9,310 bases of DNA from Deinococcus sp. (GTDB lineage: Bacteria > Deinococcota > Deinococci > Deinococcales > Deinococcaceae). The stretch spans positions 1-9,310 of the forward strand of contig JAUNHF010000054.1 in NCBI GenBank assembly GCA_030524065.1, written 5' to 3'. A model generated the notes under the pieces. It was not told the DNA's origin. It was given only the letters and a program-made list of their open reading frames with translations, and made no database searches. Both the position numbers and the translations under genes were made by a program. The number at the start of each line of letters is the position of its first letter. Position 1 is the first letter of the stretch. Below, piece after piece: positions 1-9,310 of this stretch.

Positions 1-1774
<1,774 letters not shown>

Positions 1775-2064
1775 CACCCTCAAGTGTACGGCATGGCCCT
1801 ACGCTCTGGGCAGAATGGACACGCGAGCCTACGCGCCGCGCAGCACCCGAATCGGCGCGGCTGTGAGCAGGCCAAATTCAGTCAGCGGCGTGTCGGCGGG
1901 CAGACAGCGAAGAGCGCCTTAGGCTTCCCGTTTTACCTTAGCGCTCCAGCTTTCCGCCTTGGCCCTGTACGGTGCCCGGCACACCCCGCCCGCCGCCCTA
2001 TATGGGCCGCGCTCTCAGGTCCGCCTCCTTATCTGCCCGCGCCGCATCTGCCAAACTGCCTGTC
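1775..2064. other. Divergent intergenic region between recD2 and the hydrolase gene
   Basis: This stretch of about 290 bp separates two divergent genes. I see no convincing gene in it. It holds the recD2 -10 candidate, two direct copies of CCTTAG (1917-1922 and 1936-1941), and an imperfect palindrome GTGCC-C-GGCAC at 1972-1982. I do not see the 17-bp palindromic radiation/desiccation response motif (TTATGTCATTGACATAA-like) of Deinococcus damage genes. For the hydrolase gene the best -10 candidate is CAAACT at 2052-2057, 7 nt before its ATG, which fits TANNNT at only two of three fixed positions. Confidence 0.5.
1783..1788 (-). promoter_or_regulatory. Candidate -10 element (TACACT) of a leaderless recD2 promoter
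   Basis: Read on the minus strand, TACACT fits TANNNT, the -10 pattern of leaderless Deinococcus transcripts. Eight nucleotides separate it from the ATG at 1774 and five from the adjoining GTG, so transcription would begin at or next to the start codon. A short AGGG lies too close to the ATG to be a good ribosome-binding site. I see no convincing -35 element. The same hexamer precedes the second exported-protein gene. Confidence 0.5.
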
Positions 2065-2868
2065 ATGACGCTGCTGCACGAAGAACCTATCCGTTTTCAG
2101 GTGGAGGGGGAACAGCTGGTCGGGCTGCTGCACCTGCCCACCGGCGAGCGCCCCGCCCAGGGCTGGCCCGCGCTGCTGATGCTGCACGGCTTTACCGGTC
2201 ACAAGTCCGGGGATCACCGCCTGCACACCCTGTTTGCCCGGCAGATGGCGGCGCGGGGCATGGCCTCGCTGCGCTTTGATTTCCGGGGCTACGGCGACTC
2301 ACAGGGCGACTTTGCAGACGTGACCCCGGCCCGGCAACTGGCCGACGTGCAGGCCGCCGCGCAGTGGCTGCGCGACCACCCGGACACCGACCCTCAGCGC
2401 CTGAGCCTGCTGGGGCACTCGCTGGGCGGGCTACTGGCCGCGCAAAGTGCGCCGGACGTGGCCCCGCACCGCCTGCTGCTGTGGGCGCCGGCCCTGCCGG
2501 ACTATTTTCTGCAACACCTTCCGGGCGGGCAACTCCCCGCTGGGGTGCAGGACCTGGGCGGTTGGCCGCTGGGCCGGCCCTTTTTGGAAGGGGTACTGCG
2601 CCTCAATCCGCTGAAAGCAGCGCGGAGCTGGGGTGGTGTGGCCGCCGTCATGCACGGCGACGCCGTCGAGAGTTGCCCGCCGGCCTGGGGCGAGCAGTAC
2701 GCGCAGGCGCTGGGCCCCGGCACCGAGCTGGCACTGATCGAAGACGCGGGCCACACCTTCGACAATCTGGAACACGTCCAAACCCTGTTTGACCTGAGCC
2801 GCCGCTTCCTGCTGGGCGAGTCGCTGGCCGCCAGAAAAAGCGGCACTTCCGGCCAGCTGGGCCGCTAG
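2065..2868 (+). CDS. Alpha/beta hydrolase, feruloyl/cinnamoyl-esterase-like
   Basis: This 267-residue protein has the alpha/beta-hydrolase fold of serine esterases and is probably cytoplasmic, since no signal peptide is seen. The oxyanion-hole motif HGFTGHK is at 41-47, a strand with FDFRGYGDSQG follows near 72-82, the nucleophile elbow GHSLGG is at 117-122 with S119 as nucleophile, and the catalytic His is H230 in AGHTF. The order and spacing resemble feruloyl/cinnamoyl esterases such as Lactobacillus LJ0536, with a short lid around 145-185. The acid is odd: family members read HG-x-x-D after strand 7, but here HGDAVESCPP (197-206) places V201 at the Asp position, with D199 and E202 beside it. 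The substrate is unknown. I chose the ATG at 2065. The frame stays open to an ATG at 1972, but that extension starts with 31 Pro/Ala/Arg-rich residues outside the fold. The next gene begins 74 bp downstream. Confidence 0.88.
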   Translation: MTLLHEEPIRFQVEGEQLVGLLHLPTGERPAQGWPALLMLHGFTGHKSGDHRLHTLFARQMAARGMASLRFDFRGYGDSQGDFADVTPARQLADVQAAAQWLRDHPDTDPQRLSLLGHSLGGLLAAQSAPDVAPHRLLLWAPALPDYFLQHLPGGQLPAGVQDLGGWPLGRPFLEGVLRLNPLKAARSWGGVAAVMHGDAVESCPPAWGEQYAQALGPGTELALIEDAGHTFDNLEHVQTLFDLSRRFLLGESLAARKSGTSGQLGR

Positions 2869-2893
2869 AGGCCGCATTTAAGAAGTATTCATT

Positions 2894-2907
2894 CAGCCGC
2901 CCGGCTG
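2894..2907. repeat. Short perfect inverted repeat downstream of the hydrolase gene
   Basis: CAGCCG, a CC spacer and CGGCTG form a 14-nt hairpin (in practice CAGCC/GGCTG with a GCCC loop), 25 nt after the hydrolase stop codon and 35 nt before the next start. No T-tract follows, so it is at best a weak terminator, a transcript-end structure or an operator. It lies upstream of the TAGCAT candidate -10 of the following gene. Confidence 0.3.
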
Positions 2908-2931
2908 GGAACGCCGAGCGCCGCCCCACCG

Positions 2932-2937
2932 TAGCAT
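2932..2937 (+). promoter_or_regulatory. Candidate -10 element (TAGCAT) for the Met-rich exported protein gene
   Basis: TAGCAT fits TANNNT and ends 5 nt before the ATG at 2943. This is slightly closer than at the other genes here. The sequence between (TAGGC) holds no usable Shine-Dalgarno site, so leaderless expression is the simplest reading. No clear -35 element is visible. Confidence 0.38.
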
Positions 2938-2942
2938 TAGGC

Positions 2943-4133
2943 ATGAAAAAGCTAATATTGAGTGCCCTGCTGGTTTCTTCTCCTGTGGCCCTGGCCGGCG
3001 GGTATCAGGCGCCCGTCGCTGGTCCCGCTCCTCTGCCGGTGCCGGCAACGTCGGCCAGCACCGCCATCCGCATTCCCGCGCTGCCGCTGAATGCTCCGCT
3101 CGGTGCTCCGGCCCAGCGCACGCCCAGCACCGTCACGGTGGGTGAGCCCACTCCAGGCAAAGCTGCGGCCCGGCCGTCCGCGTCCGTTCAGGCTGCGCCC
3201 CTCGCCATGACCCCGGCGCAGGCCCAGGTCTTTTTGCTGACCGCGCCCAGCGGCACCAGCGTGACCCTGCGCCAAACCGTTCAGGTGCAGATGGAGCTGG
3301 AAGACGTGCAAATGACCGGCAGCGCCGCCAAGGAAATGAGCAAGAGTGACATTGCAGAACTGCGCCAGACGTTGGCCGAGGCGGGCAACATGCCGGCCGA
3401 GTCGACCGAACTGGTGATGTCCGTGGGCGAAGTGTTCGCAGACGGCTCGCGTGAACTGGTGATGTCCACCACCACCGAAATGCCCGCCGAAAGCGGCATG
3501 GACGACTTTACGGTCCGCGTGATTCAGCGCATCGCCGCTGACGGTGAGGTCACCGGCACCCGCTTCGAGAGCGACAACGCCGAAATGCAGGCCGCCTTTG
3601 CAGGCATGGATGACGTAGACCTGAGCAGCATGGGCATGAACGACGCCAGCGTGTACGGCATGCCGCTGACCCCCGGCTTCAGCAAGACCAGCACCACCAA
3701 AGTGGACATGCAGGCCCTGCTGGGCAGCGTGATGGCGGGTATGATTGGCAGCATGGCTGAGGGTGAAGACGCGCAGGCCATGGCCGCCGAGATTATCAGC
3801 GGCGTGAAGTCTTCGCCGCTGGTCACCACCACCAAGGTCACCTACACCGGCACCGACGCCCAGGGCCGGCACCTGTTCCGCACTGAGGCCACGGCCCAGC
3901 CCTGGCAGCTGAGCATGAACCTGGGCGAAGGCAACGACGCCATGAATCTGAACATGGAGTTGGCCGACCTGCTCCAGACTCAGCAGGCCACCTACCGCAC
4001 CGACGGCCTGCCGGTCCGGCTACAGGACGACGCCACCATGCGCATGAAGGTGGACATGGCGATGGACGGCGGCACCATGTCCATGACCATGCGAATGAAG
4101 CTGAACTCGCTGACCGAGCAAGTCGGCCAGTAA
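2943..4133 (+). CDS. Exported methionine-rich protein of unknown function (paralog 1)
   Basis: I do not recognise a named family. The 396-residue product starts with a classic Sec signal peptide: MKK, a hydrophobic core at 4-17, and likely cleavage ALA|GG after residue 18. A Pro/Ala-rich linker covers about 20-95. The rest (96-390) reads as beta-rich, with alternating polar/nonpolar strands and no cysteine. It matches the next gene block for block: TAPSGT at 100-105, VGEVFADGSRELV at 161-173, PLTPGFS at 241-247, YTGTDAQGRHLF at 301-312 and YRTDG at 351-355. I count about 31 methionines (roughly 8%), against 5 in its neighbour. In the C-terminal hairpin, M366, M368, M372, M374, then M379, M381, M383 and M385, alternate on one face around a DGG turn. 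Location is probably periplasm, outer envelope or secreted. There is no lipobox cysteine. The start is chosen for the signal peptide and the adjacent TAGCAT. Confidence 0.85.
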   Translation: MKKLILSALLVSSPVALAGGYQAPVAGPAPLPVPATSASTAIRIPALPLNAPLGAPAQRTPSTVTVGEPTPGKAAARPSASVQAAPLAMTPAQAQVFLLTAPSGTSVTLRQTVQVQMELEDVQMTGSAAKEMSKSDIAELRQTLAEAGNMPAESTELVMSVGEVFADGSRELVMSTTTEMPAESGMDDFTVRVIQRIAADGEVTGTRFESDNAEMQAAFAGMDDVDLSSMGMNDASVYGMPLTPGFSKTSTTKVDMQALLGSVMAGMIGSMAEGEDAQAMAAEIISGVKSSPLVTTTKVTYTGTDAQGRHLFRTEATAQPWQLSMNLGEGNDAMNLNMELADLLQTQQATYRTDGLPVRLQDDATMRMKVDMAMDGGTMSMTMRMKLNSLTEQVGQ

Positions 4134-4138
4134 GCATC

Positions 4139-4176
4139 ACCCCCATCCAGCCCCCGCCCCTGTGGTGGGGGTTTTG
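4139..4176 (+). terminator. Probable Rho-independent terminator between the two paralogs
   Basis: Just after the TAA at 4131-4133, ACCCCCATC (4139-4147) can pair with GGTGGGGGT (4164-4172), with one G-U pair, followed by TTTTG. An alternative is a shorter CCCCC/GGGGG stem with an 11-nt loop (4151-4171). The T-tract is short, so termination may be partial. It suggests that the two exported-protein genes are transcribed separately. Confidence 0.55.
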
Positions 4177-4223
4177 CTCTGCCGAAGCCCCCAGTTGCGG
4201 CCACCTTCAGCACGCTTTGCCAC

Positions 4224-4229
4224 TACACT
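4224..4229 (+). promoter_or_regulatory. Candidate -10 element (TACACT) for the second exported-protein gene
   Basis: TACACT lies exactly 6 nt before the ATG at 4236, and the spacer TCTCTC contains no Shine-Dalgarno sequence. It fits TANNNT, is identical to the hexamer in front of recD2 and follows a probable terminator. Together these support an independent leaderless transcript. A TTGCGG at 4195-4200 is too far away (23 nt) to be a normal -35. Confidence 0.52.
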
Positions 4230-4235
4230 TCTCTC

Positions 4236-5276
4236 ATGCAAAAACTCATGTTGGTTGCCTTGCTGGCTTTGGCCGGGGCGGGCAGCGCCGCTCCTACTTC
4301 CCCGGTGCCAGCTCCTGCCTCCGTCAGTACACCCGCCGAAGCGCCGAGACTCCTCTTCACCGCGCCCAGTGGCACGCACATCAAGCTGCGCGAGACGGTG
4401 CAGTTCCGCTCCGAGATAGAAGCTATTGAGGCCAGTGGCGTGTTCGCTGAGACCTTTTCTCCCGCCGACCTGCGCCGACTCAGGGCAGAGCACACGCAAG
4501 CAGAGTGGACCGAGCAGCCCGGCGATGAGACGGTGGTGACGGTGGGTGAAGTGTTCCCCGACGGCTCCCGCGAACTGGTCACGCAGGTGAGTACGGCACT
4601 TGGCGAAGAACAGGTGAATATCTATTTCACTGAGCGCATCTCCCCGGATGGACGGAGTACTGGCCTTCAGGTGCGGTCTGACAACCCTCAGTTTCAGGAC
4701 GTGCTGAACACCATACTGGCAGAGAGCGAAGAAGGGGCAACAGCAGCTGAAGCGGACAGCAGCAGCGTCCACACCTTTCCTCTGATTCCCGGCCACAGCG
4801 TGACCGAAACCTATTCGGTGGACCTGGGCAACCTGTTTGCCCCTGACCTGCTAAACGCCGCTGTACCGCTGGCCGCCGGGCAGCGAGGCCTGAGCACCGA
4901 GCAAGTGGCGGAGCTGATGGGCCGGGTACAGGAGCTGGACTTTGCACCGGTCACGGTCACGCGCACGACCACCTACCGGGGCCGTGACGCGGCGGGCCAC
5001 CATGTCTTTGAGGTGCTTACGCAGTCGCCGCCCACCTCCTGGACATTCAGGGGCGAGCTGCCAGACAGCGAGGTGAGCTACAGCTTCAGCTTTACTGTGA
5101 CCGACCTGGCGGATGAGCCGTCGGTCCTGACCTACCGCCCAGACGGCGTGCAAGTGGGCGAACGGTCTTCCTCCGGCAGCCGCACGCAGCTGGTCTTCAG
5201 CGCAGAGGGCGAAATGAGTGGCCGCCTGAGCATCACCATGCGCCAGCAGCGCGTGACCACACTGCGGGCCGAATAA
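4236..5276 (+). CDS. Exported protein of unknown function (paralog 2)
   Basis: This 346-residue exported protein has no recognised family and is a tandem paralog of the gene before it. The signal peptide has MQK, a hydrophobic core at about 4-14, and cleavage near GSA|AP (after residue 18 or 19). A short Pro/Ala-rich linker runs to about 37. The shared blocks are FTAPSGT at 41-47, VGEVFPDGSRELV at 103-115, RSDN at 147-150, FPLIPGHS at 181-188, YRGRDAAGHHVFEV at 247-260 and YRPDG at 300-304. The body looks beta-rich, with an acidic Glu/Ala stretch at 162-175. Unlike its neighbour it has only 5 methionines, lacks the roughly 60-residue longer Pro/Ala linker, and uses Leu, Phe, Ile and one Met on the C-terminal hairpin face. 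It has no cysteines. The ATG at 4236 is chosen because the signal peptide begins there and the -10 candidate sits just before it. I see no convincing terminator after the stop at 5274-5276. Confidence 0.84.
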   Translation: MQKLMLVALLALAGAGSAAPTSPVPAPASVSTPAEAPRLLFTAPSGTHIKLRETVQFRSEIEAIEASGVFAETFSPADLRRLRAEHTQAEWTEQPGDETVVTVGEVFPDGSRELVTQVSTALGEEQVNIYFTERISPDGRSTGLQVRSDNPQFQDVLNTILAESEEGATAAEADSSSVHTFPLIPGHSVTETYSVDLGNLFAPDLLNAAVPLAAGQRGLSTEQVAELMGRVQELDFAPVTVTRTTTYRGRDAAGHHVFEVLTQSPPTSWTFRGELPDSEVSYSFSFTVTDLADEPSVLTYRPDGVQVGERSSSGSRTQLVFSAEGEMSGRLSITMRQQRVTTLRAE

Positions 5277-5370
5277 GCAGACTGATTGGGCGGTGTCCCA
5301 GCACTTCCATTTCCTCCCTGCCCACTCCCTGAGCGCCGGCTTTGCCCTGCGCGCCGGGCGGCGGGCGGGG

Positions 5371-5376
5371 TATCTT
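5371..5376 (+). promoter_or_regulatory. Candidate -10 element (TATCTT) of a leaderless sbcDC promoter
   Basis: TATCTT fits TANNNT and is separated from the sbcD ATG at 5384 by 7 nt (TTTTGTT). It stands out as an AT-rich island after a very GC-rich stretch. There is no Shine-Dalgarno site between the hexamer and the ATG. The spacing matches a transcript that begins at the start codon. No good -35 element is apparent. The 107-bp gap to the previous stop holds no other gene. Confidence 0.52.
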
Positions 5377-5383
5377 TTTTGTT

Positions 5384-6585
5384 ATGCGCGTACTGCACAC
5401 CGCCGACTTTCACGCTGGGCGCGTGCTGAGAGGCTTTGACCGGACCCCCGAAATCCACGCGGCCCTGACCGAGATTGCCGAGCTGGCAAGGACCGAGCGG
5501 GCGGACGCCGTGCTGGTCAGCGGCGACCTGTTCGACACCGCCAACCCCAGCGCCGACGCCGAAAAAGCCGTGTTTGACTTTTTTCTGCGGCTGCGCTCGG
5601 CGGGCATCCCCAGCGTGGCGATTGCCGGCAACCACGACTCGGCGGCGCGGCTGGCCTCGGTCACGGGGCTGCTGGGCTGGGTGGGCGTGCAGCTGGTGGC
5701 CGAGGTGACGGCGGACCCCGCCGCGCTGATTCGGCATGTGCCGACCCGCAGCGGCGAGACGCTGACGGTGGGCGCCCTGCCCTACCTCTCGGAGCGGCGG
5801 CTGATTCGCGGCGCGGACCTGCTGGGCGGCGAAGTGAGCGGGTGGCGGCAAAAGTACCGCCAGGGCATGGACTTTTTTCTGGGCCGGTTGGCCGCAGGGT
5901 TTCAGCCGGGCCACGTCAACATGCTGATGCTGCACGCCACACTGGACGGTGCCCAGCCCAGCGGCTCGGAAAAGACGATGAAGTTCCACCTGGACAACGC
6001 CTACACCCTCTCGCCGCAGCAGCTCCCGGCCAGCGCGCAGTACGTGGCGCTAGGCCACATTCACAGGGCGCAGCAGGCGTCCGACGCTCCGCTGGCGCAC
6101 TATCCCGGCAGCGTGATTCAGCTGGATTTTGGGGAGGGCGGCGAGAAAAAGCAGGTGAATCTGGTCGAAGTCTCCCCCGGCCAGCCCGCCCGCGTGACGC
6201 CTATACCGCTCAGCAGCGGGCGTGAGCTACGCACCCTGCGCGTGCCACTGGATCAGGTCGAAGCGCGGCTGGAGCGCGAGCAGGCGGCGGCGGGCGGCGC
6301 TCTACTCAAGGTGCTGGTGGAAGCCCCCAGGGGCACGGCCACCGCTGGCCTCAAGGACCGGGTGCTGCGGCTGCTGCCGAATGCCCTGGCCGTGGAGCTG
6401 AGCGCGACGCAGGAGGACCTGGCGCTGCCAGAGATGCGGCGCGAGGGCCTGAGCCTGCTGGAACTGTACGAACGCTACTGGCGCGAGCGGCGCGGCGAGC
6501 TGCCACAGGAGCAGCGGGCCGCCTTCAAGCAGGCGCAGGAAGCCGTGCAGCAACACGCCGAAGCCAGTGAAGCGGAGGCGGCTGT

Positions 6586-6589
<4 letters not shown>
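5384..6589 (+). CDS. sbcD: SbcD, Mre11-type exonuclease subunit of SbcCD
   Basis: SbcD is the manganese-dependent nuclease subunit of the SbcCD complex, which cleaves DNA hairpins and processes blocked double-strand ends with its ATPase partner SbcC. The 401-residue product has the usual length (E. coli SbcD is 400) and all phosphodiesterase motifs: D8-x-H10 in TADFH, GD at 47-48 in VSGDLFD, GNHD at 82-85, H184 in LMLH, and GHIH at 224-227. YPGSVIQLDFGE near 240-251 is also typical of SbcD. The C-terminal part (about 320-401) carries the capping/SbcC-binding region and ends in a Glu/Gln/Ala-rich helix. The frame stays open upstream to 5342, but the ATG at 5384 begins MRVLHTADFH exactly as the family does and has TATCTT 7 nt upstream. 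Its TGA overlaps the sbcC ATG. The large minus-strand open frames across it are shadows. Confidence 0.96.
6574..6578 (+). promoter_or_regulatory. Shine-Dalgarno site (GGAGG) for sbcC inside the end of sbcD
   Basis: GGAGG ends 7 nt before the sbcC ATG at 6586, an ideal spacing, and fixes that start. It contrasts with the first-in-transcript genes here, which lack such a site. Together with the ATGA stop/start overlap it indicates translational coupling within an sbcD-sbcC operon. Confidence 0.75.

Positions 6590-9310
<2,721 letters not shown>

Noticed and set aside
1972..2064. N-terminal extension of the hydrolase from the ATG at 1972
   Set aside because: The 31 added residues are Pro/Ala/Ser/Arg-rich, resemble neither the fold nor a signal peptide, and correspond to GC-rich intergenic DNA. 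The ATG at 2065 fits the family's usual N-terminus.
2839..2866. AGCGGC/GCCGCT inverted repeat overlapping the hydrolase stop codon
   Set aside because: It has only six base pairs, a long loop and no T-tract. It lies within coding sequence of matching composition, so it is likely chance.
2952..3872. Minus-strand open frame of 306 residues opposite the Met-rich exported protein
   Set aside because: Its high His content is simply the complement of the many ATG codons (CAT). It shows no domain or start signal, and the plus strand has a signal peptide and a paralog.
5331..5370. GC-rich stretch before sbcD considered as a terminator for the second paralog
   Set aside because: It is rich in GCC/GGC and can form several short helices, but none forms a stable stem directly followed by a T-tract. 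The T-run at 5375-5380 belongs to the AT-rich start region of sbcD.
5342..5383. N-terminal extension of SbcD from the ATG at 5342
   Set aside because: Mre11/SbcD proteins begin directly with the M-x-x-L-H-T-x-D-x-H strand, which starts at the ATG at 5384, and a TANNNT element lies inside the proposed extension.

Overview
The window is high-GC bacterial chromosome that most resembles a Deinococcus. Both recD2 and the sbcD-sbcC pair read like Deinococcus proteins, and four of the five first-in-transcript genes have a TANNNT hexamer 5-8 nt before the start codon and no Shine-Dalgarno site, as in the leaderless promoters known from Deinococcus. I see no mobile element, CRISPR array, rRNA or tRNA.

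Layout: recD2 (5'-3' DNA helicase) occupies the left end on the minus strand and loses its C-terminus at the window edge. After a divergent intergenic region of about 290 bp, everything reads on the plus strand. First comes an alpha/beta hydrolase of the feruloyl/cinnamoyl-esterase type. It is followed by two exported proteins of unknown function that are clearly tandem paralogs, the first of them extremely methionine-rich. Last come sbcD and sbcC, the Mre11/Rad50-type nuclease complex, overlapping by an ATGA junction. sbcC runs off the right edge probably within a few codons of its end.

The window therefore brackets an envelope/unknown module (hydrolase plus paralog pair) between two DNA double-strand-break processing functions, RecD2 helicase and SbcCD nuclease. 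Nothing in the sequence ties the middle genes mechanistically to DNA repair. A GC-rich hairpin with a T-tract separates the two paralogs, and each of the two paralogs and sbcD has its own candidate promoter, so the middle genes look like separate short transcripts. Only sbcD-sbcC is a clear operon.

The most unusual signal is in the first paralog. It has about 31 methionines in 396 residues, and its C-terminus is a predicted beta-hairpin whose one face is almost all methionine. The adjacent paralog has only 5 methionines and ordinary hydrophobic residues on the matching face. A second oddity is that the hydrolase has Val where the family's catalytic Asp normally sits.
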